A stretch of DNA of 64,000 nt. Origin: Buttiauxella gaviniae ATCC 51604. GTDB taxonomy: Bacteria > Pseudomonadota > Gammaproteobacteria > Enterobacterales > Enterobacteriaceae. Below the pieces are notes generated by a model that did not search any database, was not told the origin of the DNA, and was given only the letters and a program-made list of their open reading frames with translations. The position numbers were made by a program, and so were the translations under genes. Below, in pieces: positions 41,917-53,306 of this stretch. Within the stretch, counting starts at the first letter, position 1; each line of letters starts with the position of its first letter. The stretch covers positions 1 to 64,000 of the forward strand of contig NZ_LXEP01000020.1 in assembly GCF_001654835.1 (NCBI RefSeq), read 5' to 3'.

Positions 41917-43683
41917 TTAATAACCAGCGGCGAGATCATCAACCGAACGCGGGTCAGATGCGCCATATAGCGAGCCATCTGGCCCAACCATAATACTTTG
42001 CGTACTGCCCATCGCCTCTTTCACCTGGACGTTCTGCCCTTTATCTTTCAGCAGCTTAAGTGTATCCGGGCTAAAGCCTTTTTCGACTCTTAACTCATCA
42101 GGCAACCATTGATGATGGAAACGTGGTGCATTAGTTGCTTCAGCGACGTTCATTCCATAATCGATGGTATTCATCACCATTTGCAGCACAGTAGTGATGA
42201 TTCGGCTACCACCCGGGCTACCTGTAACCAGCCAGGTTTTGCCATCTTTCACCACAATAGTTGGCGACATCGACGACAGCGGGCGTTTATGCGGCCCAAC
42301 GGCATTAGCATCGCCACCGACCAGCCCATAAACGTTCGGCACGCCCGGTTTAGCCGAGAAGTCATCCATTTGGTTATTCATCAGAATGCCGGTGTTGCCT
42401 GCAACAATGCCGGTGCCAAATACAGTATTGAGCGTATAGGTCACTGCAACGGCGTTGCCATCTTTATCCACCACGGAGAAATGAGTGGTCTGGTTACTTT
42501 CATACGGCGCGAGTTTACCGGGTTTGATTTCACTCGACGGGCGCGCTTTGTTGATGTCTATCTGTTCCGCCAGTGATTTGGCATAGGCTTTGTTAGTTAG
42601 CGCCTGCCACGGCACTTTCACAAAGTCAGGGTCACCGAGGTATTCCGAGCGATCCGCATAAGCATATTTTTCAGCTTCAGCGGTAAGCTGCATCGCATTG
42701 GCACTGCCGAAACCATATTTACCGAGATCAAAGTTTTCCAGAATATTAAGGATTTCAACGATGTGAATGCCGCCAGATGACGGGGGAGGCATAGAGAAAA
42801 TCTGGTAGCCACGGTAGTCACCGCTGATTGGCGCACGTTCGACAGCCTTGTAATTCGCCAGATCGGCCTTGCTAATTAACCCCCCATTTTTTGCCATTTC
42901 ATCGGCAATCTGGTCGGCAATGGCCCCTTTATAGAAGGCATCAGGGCCATTTTCGGCAATCATCTCCAGGCTTTTGGCGAGGTTCGACTGCACCAGTTTG
43001 TCGCCCTTTTGCAGCGGTTCCCCATCAGCTTTCCAGAAAATAGCTTTGCTGTTTGGGTGATTAGGGAGCACTTCTGCGCCATATACTTTCAGGTCTTCCG
43101 CCAGTGCATCATTCACTGTGAAACCATCTTGCGCCAGTTTGATGGCGGGCTGGATAACTTTGTTGAGCGGCAAAGTACCGTACTTTTCCAGGGCCATTGA
43201 GAAGCCTGCCACTGTGCCTGGTGTGCCTGAAGCAAGATGAGAAGTAAGGGATTTTTTGCTGTCAGCATTGCCCTGCGCATCGAGGAACATATCGCGCGTG
43301 GCTTTTTCTGGCGCCATTTCACGGAAATCAATGGCGGTGGTTTTGCCATCTTTGGTTCGCAGCATCATAAAGCCGCCGCCACCAATATTACCCGCCTGCG
43401 GGTGTGTTACCGCTAGCGCAAAGCCCACGGCAACGGCGGCATCTACCGCGTTGCCACCCTGTTTAAGGATATCGACACCCACTTGTGTTGCGAGTGAATC
43501 TTGCGAGGCCACCATGCCATTTTCAGCACGTACCGGGTGATATACGTCCGCTTCCACACCGTAGGAAACAGGAGCTGCAACCGGAGGGGGCGCAGCACTA
43601 ACGCAGAGGCACAGTCCTATCATCAGCGCGGGAACGGTCATCCAGCGCAGAATTTCTAAACGAATCTTTTTCCACTGCTTCAT
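41917..43683 (-). CDS. ggt: Gamma-glutamyltranspeptidase Ggt
   Basis: Periplasmic N-terminal nucleophile hydrolase that cleaves glutathione and gamma-glutamyl compounds. The precursor is 588 residues from MKQWKKIRLEILRWM, with GGAG nine bases ahead and a signal sequence ending near SAAPPP. A much longer open frame runs back through an ERIC element and is rejected; an ATG five codons upstream is possible. The self-cleavage site and catalytic threonine are in SNQTTHFSVVDKDGN. The substrate loops GGGGFMMLR, MPPPSSGGIH and SPGGSRIITTVLQM are intact. Confidence 0.96.
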   Translation of the reverse strand: MKQWKKIRLEILRWMTVPALMIGLCLCVSAAPPPVAAPVSYGVEADVYHPVRAENGMVASQDSLATQVGVDILKQGGNAVDAAVAVGFALAVTHPQAGNIGGGGFMMLRTKDGKTTAIDFREMAPEKATRDMFLDAQGNADSKKSLTSHLASGTPGTVAGFSMALEKYGTLPLNKVIQPAIKLAQDGFTVNDALAEDLKVYGAEVLPNHPNSKAIFWKADGEPLQKGDKLVQSNLAKSLEMIAENGPDAFYKGAIADQIADEMAKNGGLISKADLANYKAVERAPISGDYRGYQIFSMPPPSSGGIHIVEILNILENFDLGKYGFGSANAMQLTAEAEKYAYADRSEYLGDPDFVKVPWQALTNKAYAKSLAEQIDINKARPSSEIKPGKLAPYESNQTTHFSVVDKDGNAVAVTYTLNTVFGTGIVAGNTGILMNNQMDDFSAKPGVPNVYGLVGGDANAVGPHKRPLSSMSPTIVVKDGKTWLVTGSPGGSRIITTVLQMVMNTIDYGMNVAEATNAPRFHHQWLPDELRVEKGFSPDTLKLLKDKGQNVQVKEAMGSTQSIMVGPDGSLYGASDPRSVDDLAAGY

Positions 43684-43705
43684 CGTTGTTTTCTCCATAT
43701 ATTTA

Positions 43706-43834
43706 TAAAACCCTATGGATTTCATGGTGCAGGAAGGCGGCAAGCGAACGAATCCCGATGAGCTTAGTGGACTAAGTGATTCGGGTGAGTGAACGTAGCC
43801 AACGCATCTGTAACGTGAAAGACGACGGGTTTTA
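43706..43834. repeat. ERIC element upstream of ggt
   Basis: TAAAACCCTATGGATTTCATG ... GTGAAAGACGACGGGTTTTA (each arm given in part) with the core stem CTTAGTGGACTAAG. About 129 bases, in the divergent ggt-yhhA gap, between the ggt start and any promoter further upstream. Confidence 0.85.
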
Positions 43835-43935
43835 GAGTCAATCGCCCATAAAGCCTGGTCCATAATTCCTAAATAATCTTCGCAACTACGGAAAACGATT
43901 AAACTTAGTAGATCCCCCAAATGGAGGAAGTGAAG

Positions 43936-44388
43936 ATGAAAAAAATACTCATGCTGGCGGCTGTGCTGCCATTGACCTGTTTGGCACAGCCGATTAATAC
44001 CCTGAATAATCCAAACCAACCGGATTACCAGATCCCAAGTCAGCAACGCATGCAGCAGCAGATGCAAACGCAGCAGATACAGCAAAAAGGGATGTTGAAT
44101 CAGCAGTTACAAACGCAGACGCGTATGCAACAACAGCATTTGGAAGGGCAGATAAACAATAATTCCCAGCAGGACGTCTTTAAGGTGAAAAAAACGCTGC
44201 CGAATGAGATGGAAGTAGGAACGCAGCAGGTGTTGCCAAATAACAACGGCGGGATGTTGAGTGGAAGTAGCAGTACAAGCAGTCAGGATCACATGCTGCA
44301 ACCGAAAAGCAATGGCAGCATGCTTAACCAAAGTAATCACTCAGCGCCATTACAGCCGAGTATTCCGCTGAAAACTATTGGGCCGTAA
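43936..44388 (+). CDS. yhhA: Exported glutamine-rich protein YhhA (DUF2756)
   Basis: Small secreted protein of unknown function. The 150-residue product starts [20 protein letters not shown], a clear signal peptide, with GGAGGAAG upstream; the five-codon longer frame is not used. The mature part is dominated by glutamine and asparagine ([20 protein letters not shown]), then a low-complexity Ser/Asn/Leu tail. It matches E. coli YhhA in the N-terminal half; the C-terminal half appears more divergent. Its 3' end overlaps convergent ugpQ by 14 bases. Confidence 0.9.
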   Translation: MKKILMLAAVLPLTCLAQPINTLNNPNQPDYQIPSQQRMQQQMQTQQIQQKGMLNQQLQTQTRMQQQHLEGQINNNSQQDVFKVKKTLPNEMEVGTQQVLPNNNGGMLSGSSSTSSQDHMLQPKSNGSMLNQSNHSAPLQPSIPLKTIGP

Positions 44389-45118
44389 AATCAGCGCCAA
44401 TCTGGTCAATACGGTCGGTACAAATGGTATCAACTCCCCAGCGCAGCAGCGTTGCTGCTCGTTGGGGAGCATTCACCGTATAAACCAGAATATGCAGTCC
44501 CGCCGCTTTAAGCTCATTCACACGAGACTCATCAAGCAATTGATGGTTCAAGTGAATGGAAACGCAGCCAAGTCGGGTGGTCAGTTCCCGCCAGTCATCA
44601 CGCCATTCATCGAGTAACAACCCGCGTGGGAGTTCAGGCACGGCATTTTGCGCCGCCTCCAACGCTTCGATAGAAAACGAAGACAGCAACGGTGCGGTTT
44701 GCCCCTGCCATAATTCAATGGCTGCCAGAGCGATAACTTGCCCGGTTTGCGTATCGGTGCCGGTCGACGGCTTGATTTCGATGTTTGCCATCATGCCGTG
44801 CTGTTTACAGCGTGCGGCAACCTGCGAAAGCAGAGGCAATGGCTCGCCTTTAAACTCACCGCTAAACCAGCTTCCGGCATCAACATTCAGCAGCTTATCC
44901 CACGGCAAATCGCCCGCAATTCCCCAGCCATTACTGGTGCGCTCAAGCGTGTCGTCGTGCAGCAGGAAGATTTGCCCGTCTTGTGAAAGTTTGGCATCAA
45001 ACTCAATCATGGTATGACCGTAGCGCGCACCAACATCAATGGCTGCCAGCGTGTTTTCCGGTGCCAGTTTTCCGCCGCCACGATGGGCCGCGACTTTTGG
45101 GTATGGCCAGTTACTCAT
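44375..45118 (-). CDS. ugpQ: Glycerophosphodiester phosphodiesterase UgpQ
   Basis: Cytoplasmic enzyme that hydrolyses glycerophosphodiesters to glycerol 3-phosphate and alcohol. The 247-residue length equals E. coli UgpQ. GDPD motifs are visible: [17 protein letters not shown] (catalytic His, Arg, Glu), [23 protein letters not shown] and NIEIKP. It is the last gene of ugpBAECQ and overlaps ugpC by 4 bases. Confidence 0.97.
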   Translation of the reverse strand: MSNWPYPKVAAHRGGGKLAPENTLAAIDVGARYGHTMIEFDAKLSQDGQIFLLHDDTLERTSNGWGIAGDLPWDKLLNVDAGSWFSGEFKGEPLPLLSQVAARCKQHGMMANIEIKPSTGTDTQTGQVIALAAIELWQGQTAPLLSSFSIEALEAAQNAVPELPRGLLLDEWRDDWRELTTRLGCVSIHLNHQLLDESRVNELKAAGLHILVYTVNAPQRAATLLRWGVDTICTDRIDQIGADFTAQ

Positions 45119-46185
45119 AAACGTTGTCCATTTTCTTTATCAAAGAAATGTAGATTATTTTCAGGCAGATGCAGCCAAAGCGTGCTGCCAGGTTGCGGGC
45201 GCTCCTGGTGCGACAGGCGCACCACCATTTTTTGCTCGCCCCAACGCCCGTGCACTAAATTATCCGCGCCGAGCATCTCCAGCGTGTCCACTATAAAGGG
45301 GATTCCACCTGCGGTTTGTGAGCTTAGCGCAATATGTTCCGGGCGGATACCCAGGGTTACAGCCCGTCCTCGTTGCAGGTTTGCCGCATTTCCCAGTGGT
45401 AACGCCATGCCGCCTGCCAGCTCAAAGCGTGAGCCATCAGCACTGATATTCCCTTCCAGCAAGTTCATGGCCGGTGAGCCGATAAAACTCGCCACAAAGC
45501 GGCTTGCCGGGCGTTCGTAGACTTCAACTGGCGTGCCGATTTGCTCGGCGACGCCCTTGTTCATCACCATCACACGCTGCGCCAGTGTCATCGCTTCAAC
45601 CTGGTCGTGTGTGACGTACAAACTGGTCGTCTTCAGGCGGCGGTGTAGCTGTTGTAATTCCAGGCGCATCTGCACACGCAGCTTGGCATCAAGGTTTGAG
45701 AGTGGTTCATCAAACAGGAAAACAGCCGGATCCCGCACAATCGCGCGCCCCATTGCCACACGCTGGCGTTGGCCACCGGAAAGCTCACGCGGGCGGCGTT
45801 TAAGTAAACCATCGAGCTCCAGAATTCGGGCCGCTTCCACCACTTTCTGCTGGATGTGTGCTTTGCCCATGCCACGGATTTTCAGCCCCCAGGCCATGTT
45901 TTCTTCCACACTCATATGTGGATACAGCGCGTAGTTCTGGAACACCATCGCGATGCCGCGTTCTTTCGGCTCCATTTCGGTGACGCGCTGGCGATCAATC
46001 CAGATATCACCACTGGTAACACGCTCAAGGCCGGCGACCATACGCAGCAATGTTGATTTGCCGCAGCCCGACGGGCCAACCATCACGATAAATTCGCCGT
46101 CTGCCACATCCAGCGTTAACGGTTGAATCACTTGGGTTTTGTTATCCCAGCTTTTGCTTACTGCCTGTAGTTTTAATCCTGCCAT
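45115..46185 (-). CDS. ugpC: sn-Glycerol-3-phosphate ABC transporter ATPase UgpC
   Basis: Energises import of sn-glycerol 3-phosphate and its diesters. The 356-residue protein is a MalK-type ATPase: Walker [10 protein letters not shown] (about 37-45), Q-loop, signature [14 protein letters not shown], Walker [13 protein letters not shown], and a C-terminal TOBE/regulatory domain. It overlaps ugpQ and is 3 bases from ugpE. Confidence 0.97.
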   Translation of the reverse strand: MAGLKLQAVSKSWDNKTQVIQPLTLDVADGEFIVMVGPSGCGKSTLLRMVAGLERVTSGDIWIDRQRVTEMEPKERGIAMVFQNYALYPHMSVEENMAWGLKIRGMGKAHIQQKVVEAARILELDGLLKRRPRELSGGQRQRVAMGRAIVRDPAVFLFDEPLSNLDAKLRVQMRLELQQLHRRLKTTSLYVTHDQVEAMTLAQRVMVMNKGVAEQIGTPVEVYERPASRFVASFIGSPAMNLLEGNISADGSRFELAGGMALPLGNAANLQRGRAVTLGIRPEHIALSSQTAGGIPFIVDTLEMLGADNLVHGRWGEQKMVVRLSHQERPQPGSTLWLHLPENNLHFFDKENGQRL

Positions 46186-46188
46186 GGG

Positions 46189-47034
46189 TTACTTCTCACT
46201 ATCAACAAGGCCACGCACAAACGCGCGTTGCATGGCTAAAACAATAATTACCGGCGGAATCAGCGTCAGCAGCATCGCCGCCATCACCTGGTTCCACTGT
46301 GTAGAGCCTTCGCCAGACGACATCATCCCTTTAATACCCGCGACAGCCGTACCGAGGTTAACGTCGCTGATAATCAGCAACGGCCACAGATACTGGTTCC
46401 AGCCGTAGATAAAGGTGATGACGAACAGCGCTGCGAGGTTGGTTTTTGAGAGCGGCAGCACGATGTCGCGGAAGAAACGCATCGGCGATGCACCGTCGAT
46501 ACGCGCCGCTTCCATAAGCTCGTCAGGCAGCGTCATAAAGAACTGGCGGAACAAGAAGGTTGCGGTCGCTGATGCCATTAACGGCAGCGTCAGGCCGGTG
46601 TAGCTATCGAGCATTTTGAGATTGGCGATCACTTCCACCGTCGGGAAAATACGCACTTCAACCGGCAGCATCAGAGTGATAAAAATCATCCAGAAGAACA
46701 GGTTACGCAGCGGAAAGCGGAACCAGACAATGGCGAAAGCGGAGAGCATGGAAACCGTGATTTTGCCGATGGTAATCACCATCGCCATGACAAAACTGTT
46801 CAGCAGCATCAGGCCAAATGGCGCACTGTTGGCACCCACGCCGTGCGTCCAGATATAGCCCATGTTTTCCAGCAGATGCGTGCCCGGAATCAGCGTCATT
46901 GGCGTCTGAAAAACGGCTTCGTTATCCAGCGTTGCCGCCACAAATGCGACGTACAGCGGGAACAGAATCACGATGATGCCAAGAATCAGCATGGTGTGGC
47001 TGAAAATCGTCAGCCCACGGCGGTTCTCAATCAT
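46189..47034 (-). CDS. ugpE: sn-Glycerol-3-phosphate ABC transporter permease UgpE
   Basis: Inner-membrane permease of the Ugp importer, MalG-like. The 281-residue protein has six hydrophobic helices and the ATPase-contact EAA loop [24 protein letters not shown] (in part: [20 protein letters not shown]). Length equals the E. coli protein. It overlaps ugpA by 4 bases. Confidence 0.97.
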   Translation of the reverse strand: MIENRRGLTIFSHTMLILGIIVILFPLYVAFVAATLDNEAVFQTPMTLIPGTHLLENMGYIWTHGVGANSAPFGLMLLNSFVMAMVITIGKITVSMLSAFAIVWFRFPLRNLFFWMIFITLMLPVEVRIFPTVEVIANLKMLDSYTGLTLPLMASATATFLFRQFFMTLPDELMEAARIDGASPMRFFRDIVLPLSKTNLAALFVITFIYGWNQYLWPLLIISDVNLGTAVAGIKGMMSSGEGSTQWNQVMAAMLLTLIPPVIIVLAMQRAFVRGLVDSEK

Positions 47035-47918
47035 TGGTAGCGTACCTTACGTTCCACAAAGCGAAACTGAACTACGGTCAGGATGATCACCAGCAGCATT
47101 AACACCACTGATTGCGCTGCCGACGCGGAGAGATCGAGTCCGGCAAAACCTTCGCGATAAATTTTGTAGATAAGCGTGGTGGTCGCCTGCACTGGCCCAC
47201 CGCCTGTTGCGGCGTCGATAACCGGAAAGGTGTCGAAAAAGGCATAAACCAGGTTTACCACCAGCAGGAAGAAACTGACCGGGGCAATCAACGGCAGCGA
47301 CAACTTGAAGAAGCGGCGCACCGGGCCTGCTCCGTCAATGGAAGCGGCTTCGACCAGGGATCGAGGAATCGACTGCAGGGCGGCAAAGAAGAACAAGAAG
47401 TTGTAGCTGATTTGCTTCCAGACCGAAGCAAACACCACGAGGAACATCGCCTGGCCACTGTTTTGCGCGTGGTTCCAGTGGTAACCAAACTGCTCAAGAA
47501 CGTGGGTTAGCAGGCCGCGCCCAGGGTTAAACAAGAAGATCCACAATACGGCGGCAATCGCCGGGGCCACCGCATACGGCAGCAGCATGAGCGTTTGGTA
47601 AATACGACTGCCACGAATCACGTAATCCGTCAGGGCGGCGAAAAACAGTGATACCAGCAGGCCGCTACCCGCCACTAATCCACTGAAAATTAAGGTGGTG
47701 TAGAAAGAGTCGAGATAGTAGCTGTCGTGGAAAAGCTGTTTGAAGTTATCCAGCCCGACAAAAGTACTCGAAAGCCCAAACGGATCGACATTCTGGAGTG
47801 AATACCACAGCGCTTCGCCCGCAGGCCAGATGAAAAAGATAATGGTGATAACCAGTTGCGGCAGGACAAGGGCATACGGAAGCCAGCTGGAACGAAACAC
47901 CGGACGAGATGATGACAT
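47031..47918 (-). CDS. ugpA: sn-Glycerol-3-phosphate ABC transporter permease UgpA
   Basis: MalF-like permease partner of UgpE. The 295-residue protein has six predicted helices and the EAA loop [20 protein letters not shown]. Length equals E. coli UgpA. A REP-like element fills the gap to ugpB. Confidence 0.97.
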   Translation of the reverse strand: MSSSRPVFRSSWLPYALVLPQLVITIIFFIWPAGEALWYSLQNVDPFGLSSTFVGLDNFKQLFHDSYYLDSFYTTLIFSGLVAGSGLLVSLFFAALTDYVIRGSRIYQTLMLLPYAVAPAIAAVLWIFLFNPGRGLLTHVLEQFGYHWNHAQNSGQAMFLVVFASVWKQISYNFLFFFAALQSIPRSLVEAASIDGAGPVRRFFKLSLPLIAPVSFFLLVVNLVYAFFDTFPVIDAATGGGPVQATTTLIYKIYREGFAGLDLSASAAQSVVLMLLVIILTVVQFRFVERKVRYQ

Positions 47919-47942
47919 AGTGTTGCTCTTATAGAGATTAAT

Positions 47943-48013
47943 GGTGGATGTCGCATGCGCTAATCCACCCTACAACGGCTTTCGTGGGTCGGATAAGCGA
48001 AGCGCCATCCGAC
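47943..48013. repeat. REP-like palindrome between ugpB and ugpA
   Basis: GGTGGATGTCGCATGCGCTAA and GGATAAGCGAAGCGCCATCC arms around CTACAACGGCTTTCGTGG. Its place after the binding-protein gene suits 3'-end protection of ugpB mRNA. Confidence 0.75.
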
Positions 48014-48024
48014 ACCAACAAAAC

Positions 48025-49344
48025 TTAAGACTTCGTCGACTGCTCGAAACGGCGCAGCAGCTGATTTCCACGTTCAACCGCGCTATCTAACGCCTGTTGA
48101 GGGGTTTTCTTACCGGTCCATACCGATTCCAGTTCTTCATCTACGATGGTACGAATCTGTGGCATGTTGCCCAGACGCAGACCTTTGGTGAATGGCAATG
48201 GCGGCTTGTTCATCATCTGGCGCGTAGCGATATCAGCACCTGGATTTTTCTCGTAGAAGCCTTGTTCGCGCGTCAGGTCATACGCAGCTTTGGTAATTGG
48301 CAGATAACCTGTTTTCTGGTGCCACTCAGCGGCGATTTCTGGCTGAGCAAGGAACTGCATAAACTCGGCAACGCCTTTGTATGTTGCGGCGTCTTTACCC
48401 TGCATAACCCACAGACTTGCCCCACCGATAATGGCGTTTTGTGGTGCGTTCGGAATGGTTGAGTCGTAAGGCATCATGCCCACGCCGTAGTTGAATTTGG
48501 CGTAATGGCGGATATCAGCAAGCGAACCGGAAGAGGCGGTTGTGATGGCGCAATCACCGTTGTAGAACTTCTCGGTGGACTCATCTTTACGGCCAAAGTA
48601 GCTAAAATCACCTTTCTTATTCAGCTCTTCCAGCAGAGCGATGTGTTTCACCTGCTCTGGTTTATTGAATTCCAGCACGGCGTCAGTACCATCAAAACCG
48701 TTGTTTTTGGTCGCAACCGGCAAGCCGTTCCACGCGCTGAAGTTTTCAATTTGAATCCAGCCCTGCCAGCCGCTGGCATAACCACATTTCATGCCTGCCG
48801 CTTTAAGTTTTGCGGTGTATTCAGCCAGGTCCTGCCAGGTTTTTGGCGGCTGGTCCGGGTTGAGGCCAGCTTTCTTAAAGGCATCTTTGTTGTAATACAG
48901 CACTGGCGTGGAGCTGTTGAAAGGCTGGGAAAGCAGATGCCCGGTTTTCGCGTCGGTGTAGTAACCGGAAACCGTCGGCACAAATTGGGATTCGTCGAAC
49001 TTAATGCCCGCATCGTTAAACACTTCATACACAGGCTTGATAGCTTTCGAGGCCATCATGGTCGCCGTGCCTACTTCGTAAACCTGCAAAATAGCTGGCG
49101 CATTACCCGAGCGGAAAGCCGCAATCCCTGCCGCCAGGTTTTGTTCGTAGTTACCTTTATAAACCGGAACAATTTTGTAGTCTGGATGCGTCTGGTTAAA
49201 GCGTTGAGCCAGTGAATCAACTTCTTTGCCCAGTTCGCCTTCCATTGAATGCCAGAACGGAATGGAGGTGGCGGCGATAGCGCTGCTGCTAAATACGCAT
49301 CCTAGCGCAAGGCAAATTGCGGTGTGTCGTAACGATGCAGTCAT
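48025..49344 (-). CDS. ugpB: sn-Glycerol-3-phosphate periplasmic binding protein UgpB
   Basis: Periplasmic receptor for sn-glycerol 3-phosphate and glycerophosphocholine. The 439-residue precursor has a signal peptide ([20 protein letters not shown]...AIA) and a type II extracellular solute-binding fold, starting [20 protein letters not shown]. Ligand-region segments such as [18 protein letters not shown] and [12 protein letters not shown] are conserved. It is first in the operon, preceded by tandem PhoB-type boxes, so phosphate starvation should induce it. Confidence 0.97.
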   Translation of the reverse strand: MTASLRHTAICLALGCVFSSSAIAATSIPFWHSMEGELGKEVDSLAQRFNQTHPDYKIVPVYKGNYEQNLAAGIAAFRSGNAPAILQVYEVGTATMMASKAIKPVYEVFNDAGIKFDESQFVPTVSGYYTDAKTGHLLSQPFNSSTPVLYYNKDAFKKAGLNPDQPPKTWQDLAEYTAKLKAAGMKCGYASGWQGWIQIENFSAWNGLPVATKNNGFDGTDAVLEFNKPEQVKHIALLEELNKKGDFSYFGRKDESTEKFYNGDCAITTASSGSLADIRHYAKFNYGVGMMPYDSTIPNAPQNAIIGGASLWVMQGKDAATYKGVAEFMQFLAQPEIAAEWHQKTGYLPITKAAYDLTREQGFYEKNPGADIATRQMMNKPPLPFTKGLRLGNMPQIRTIVDEELESVWTGKKTPQQALDSAVERGNQLLRRFEQSTKS

Positions 49345-49413
49345 GTCTTATCTCTCGAATTATTTTGAGTTGAATAAGTTGCGCGAAAATACGCGTTTTT
49401 GTTCGCATCAAAA

Positions 49414-49457
49414 CATGACATGCGCGAATGACAGAAAAATAACCGTGAGGTGACAGG
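49414..49457 (-). promoter_or_regulatory. Tandem PhoB boxes upstream of ugpB
   Basis: On the minus strand CTGTCAC, CGGTTAT, CTGTCAT and CATGTCAT recur at about 11-base steps, the layout of consecutive pho-box half-sites (consensus CTGTCAT). They lie 70-113 bases before the ugpB ATG. Confidence 0.75.
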
Positions 49458-49502
49458 ATCGTTACGATGAAGTGAAGGAATTATGACTGGAGGCAAAATG
49501 TC

Positions 49503-49530
49503 ATAAAAAAAGGAGCCAAAAGGCTCCTTA
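49503..49530 (-). terminator. Terminator after livF
   Basis: AGGAGCC/GGCTCCT stem followed by seven T residues on the minus strand, 17 bases past the livF stop. Confidence 0.9.
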
Positions 49531-49546
49531 GGTTTGAAGCGATAAA

Positions 49547-50260
<714 letters not shown>

Positions 50261-50261
50261 A

Positions 50262-51029
50262 TTAAGCCTCACCCAAATATGCACGGATTACGTCAGGGTT
50301 ATTACGGATTTGCTCCGGCGTGCCATTCGCAAGCGGCGTCCCCTGGTTTACCACGTAAATCCTGTCAGAAATGCCCATCACCAGTTTCATATCGTGCTCG
50401 ATTAACAGCACGGTGGTGTTGTGATGGTTGCGTAACTCCATGATTAATTCATCGAGCTCATGCGTTTCTTTCGGGTTAAGGCCAGCCGCTGGTTCATCAA
50501 GCATCAGAATTTCTGGCTGAGTCACCATGCAACGTGCAATCTCAAGGCGGCGTTGATCGCCATACGCCAGGTTGCTCGCCTGGCGGTTAGCCTGCTCAAG
50601 TAGGCCAATACGATCAAGCCAAGTTGCAGCGCGGTCCAGCGCTTCGCTTTGTGAGCGGCGAAAAGCAGGCGTTTTCAAAAGACCTGAGAACACACCCGTT
50701 TTCAGCTGCATATGCTGAGCAACCAGCAAGTTTTCAATCACGGTCATTTCACGGAACAGACGAACGTGTTGGAAAGTACGCACCACGCCCATTCGTGCAA
50801 TTTGTTGACCCGGCAGCCCTTCAAGGTGCTGATCACGCAACAGAATCGTACCGCCTGATGGCTTGTAGAAGCCGGTCAGGCAGTTAAACACCGTGGTTTT
50901 ACCGGCACCGTTAGGGCCGATTAACGAAACAATTTCTTGTGGATGCAGTTCCAGAGAAACATTGTTTACGGCGAGCAGGCCGCCAAAACGCATCATCAAG
51001 CCGTTTACGGATAACAATGGCTGACTCAT
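50262..51029 (-). CDS. livG: Branched-chain amino acid ABC transporter ATPase LivG
   Basis: Second ATPase of the branched-chain amino acid importer, 255 residues as in E. coli. Walker [10 protein letters not shown], the long BCAA-ATPase Q-loop region, signature [14 protein letters not shown] and Walker [13 protein letters not shown] are present. It overlaps livM by 4 bases and sits one base from livF. Confidence 0.97.
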   Translation of the reverse strand: MSQPLLSVNGLMMRFGGLLAVNNVSLELHPQEIVSLIGPNGAGKTTVFNCLTGFYKPSGGTILLRDQHLEGLPGQQIARMGVVRTFQHVRLFREMTVIENLLVAQHMQLKTGVFSGLLKTPAFRRSQSEALDRAATWLDRIGLLEQANRQASNLAYGDQRRLEIARCMVTQPEILMLDEPAAGLNPKETHELDELIMELRNHHNTTVLLIEHDMKLVMGISDRIYVVNQGTPLANGTPEQIRNNPDVIRAYLGEA

Positions 51030-52312
51030 GCCTGCTCTCCTTTCACTTGTTCCACTTGCTCTTTTTTAAGCTTCAATTGCGGACGCGACATTGGCAGCAA
51101 GCCTTGTGGACGCCAAATCATCATCAGCACCATCAAGCCACCAAGTACCAACATGCTGTATTCGTTCAGATCACGCATCAATTCACGCGACACCACCAGC
51201 AGCACGGCGGCGAGGATAACGGCAAATTGCGAGCCCATACCACCCAGTACGACAATCGCCAGCACGAATGCGGATTCGGCAAAGGTGAACGATTCCGGGC
51301 TAACAAAGCCCTGACGTGCAGCAAACAGCGTACCGGCAAAGCCTGCAAACGCGGCGCTGATGGTAAACGCGGTCAGTTTGATGCGCGTTGGGTTCAGGCC
51401 AAGCGAACGGCAAGCGATTTCATCTTCACGCAACGCTTCCCACGCGCGGCCCAGCGGCATACGCAGCAGTCGGTTAATCACAAACAGCGACAGCACAACC
51501 AGCAACAGCGCAACGAGGTACAGGAAGATAATCCTGTCGCCGGGGTTGTATGCGACGTTAAAGAAGTTGCTGAAAGTGTCCCAACCGCCTTCACGCGTAC
51601 TGCGGCTGAATTCCAGACCGAACAACGTAGGTTTTGGGATCTGGCTGATACCGTTCGGGCCACCGGTAATTTCGGTGTTGTTGAGCAGCAAAATACGGAC
51701 GATTTCACCAAAGCCGAGCGTCACAATCGCAAGGTAGTCGCCCCGTAAACGCAACACCGGGAAGCCGAGCAGGAAACCTGCCGCCGCAGACACCAGGCCG
51801 GCGATTGGCAAGCATGTCCAGAACCCTAAACCGTAGTAGTGGTTGAGCAGCGCAAAGGTATAAGCGCCGATGGCATAAAAACCGCCGTAGCCCAGAACCA
51901 GTAAGCCAGACAAACCGACAACCACGTTCAGGCCAAGACCGAGAATGATATAAATCATGGTCAGCGTGGCGATATCCACCGTACCGCGTGACACCACAAA
52001 CGGCCACGCAACAGCGAGCACCAACAGTGCCGCCAGGAACAGTTTTTGTTTCGGCGTAGAACCGTCTAACGCAGGCAGCACAAACTTCGGCCCGGAGACT
52101 TTTTTCATACCTTTCTGGAATGCAGGGCGCAGTAACTGGAAGACGAAGACAATCGCCGTACCAATCAACACCCATTCCCAGCGCACCGTTTCAGCGCTGT
52201 GGACTACAAGCTTAGTGCCATCAAGACTTAGCTGAACGCCCATAAAGACGCCCGCCAGCACGAAAAATATGGCCGCCGAAAGCAGCGCCAAAACAACATG
52301 CATCGGTTTCAT
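51026..52312 (-). CDS. livM: Branched-chain amino acid ABC transporter permease LivM
   Basis: Inner-membrane permease of the Liv importer. The 428-residue protein has an N-terminal membrane extension typical of enterobacterial LivM, then the BPD_transp_2 domain with [20 protein letters not shown] and [17 protein letters not shown] basic C-terminal tail ends [13 protein letters not shown]. It overlaps livH and livG by 4 bases each. Confidence 0.97.
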   Translation of the reverse strand: MKPMHVVLALLSAAIFFVLAGVFMGVQLSLDGTKLVVHSAETVRWEWVLIGTAIVFVFQLLRPAFQKGMKKVSGPKFVLPALDGSTPKQKLFLAALLVLAVAWPFVVSRGTVDIATLTMIYIILGLGLNVVVGLSGLLVLGYGGFYAIGAYTFALLNHYYGLGFWTCLPIAGLVSAAAGFLLGFPVLRLRGDYLAIVTLGFGEIVRILLLNNTEITGGPNGISQIPKPTLFGLEFSRSTREGGWDTFSNFFNVAYNPGDRIIFLYLVALLLVVLSLFVINRLLRMPLGRAWEALREDEIACRSLGLNPTRIKLTAFTISAAFAGFAGTLFAARQGFVSPESFTFAESAFVLAIVVLGGMGSQFAVILAAVLLVVSRELMRDLNEYSMLVLGGLMVLMMIWRPQGLLPMSRPQLKLKKEQVEQVKGEQA

Positions 52313-53235
52313 ACTTTTTCTACCTCCGGGCGACCCAGGATACCGGTAGGCATAACCAGCAGAACCACGATGAGCAGCGCAAAGGAGACAACATCTTTAT
52401 ATTCAGTGCTCAGATACGCGGAGGTCAGCGCTTCTGCAACACCTAAAATCAGGCCACCAATCATCGCACCAGGAATACTGCCGATACCGCCAAGAACCGC
52501 TGCGGTGAAGGCTTTCATCCCGGCCATAAAACCGATGTATGGGTTGATAACGCCGTAGAATTGGCCCAGTAGAACACCCGCTACCGCAGCCATGGCTGCG
52601 CCAATCACGAAGGTCAGGGAGATAACGCGGTCGGTGTTAATTCCGAGCAGGCTCGCCATTTTCAAATCTTCTGCGCACGCACGGCACGCACGACCCATGC
52701 GGGAGTAGCGAATAAACAGCGTCAGCGCCAGCATCGCAAGGAATGTCACCACCCAAATCACCAACTGCATGGTGGTAATGGTTGCGGTAAAGTTGTCGCT
52801 AGCACCGACGACCCACTGGCCGTTAAACAGGCTTGGCAGCGCAATATCACGTGAACCTTCAGTCAGGCTGACGTAGTTTTGCAAGAAGATGGACATCCCG
52901 ATAGCAGAGATCAGTGCAATCAGACGCTTAGAATTACGCACAGGCTTATAAGCAACACGTTCGATGCTCCAGCCGTAGGCACTGGCGATGACAATAGCAC
53001 CAATGAAACCTGCACCCACCAGCATCCAGCCCACATCAATGCCCATCATCATCAGCGCTGCGATGATCATAAACGAGACGTAGCTGCCGATCATATACAC
53101 CTCGCCGTGGGCGAAGTTGATCATGCCGATAATGCCGTAAACCATGGTGTAACCGATAGCAATCAGCGCGTAAGTACTGCCCAGCGTGACGCCGTTAAAC
53201 ATCTGTTGCAGGAAGTAGAGGAACTGCTCGGACAT
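52309..53235 (-). CDS. livH: Branched-chain amino acid ABC transporter permease LivH
   Basis: Permease partner of LivM; 308 residues as in E. coli, with about eight helices. Conserved segments are [20 protein letters not shown] and [18 protein letters not shown]. It follows livK after a 71-base gap with a GC-rich stem-loop. Confidence 0.97.
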   Translation of the reverse strand: MSEQFLYFLQQMFNGVTLGSTYALIAIGYTMVYGIIGMINFAHGEVYMIGSYVSFMIIAALMMMGIDVGWMLVGAGFIGAIVIASAYGWSIERVAYKPVRNSKRLIALISAIGMSIFLQNYVSLTEGSRDIALPSLFNGQWVVGASDNFTATITTMQLVIWVVTFLAMLALTLFIRYSRMGRACRACAEDLKMASLLGINTDRVISLTFVIGAAMAAVAGVLLGQFYGVINPYIGFMAGMKAFTAAVLGGIGSIPGAMIGGLILGVAEALTSAYLSTEYKDVVSFALLIVVLLVMPTGILGRPEVEKV

Positions 53236-53257
53236 ACAATAACCTTATTTATACCCT

Positions 53258-53279
53258 CTCCGGCGCATAGCCGCCGGAG
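53258..53279 (-). terminator. Stem-loop in the livK-livH gap
   Basis: CTCCGGCG/CGCCGGAG stem with a 6-nt loop. No T-run; it probably protects the livK message and lowers read-through to livHMGF. Confidence 0.6.
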
Positions 53280-53306
53280 AAGTGGGATGACCCAGAATTG
53301 CCGCTA

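Noticed and set aside
43684-44085. 134-residue N-terminal extension of Ggt
   Set aside because: It is an open frame through an ERIC element and the antisense of yhhA; the Ggt signal peptide begins at 43683.
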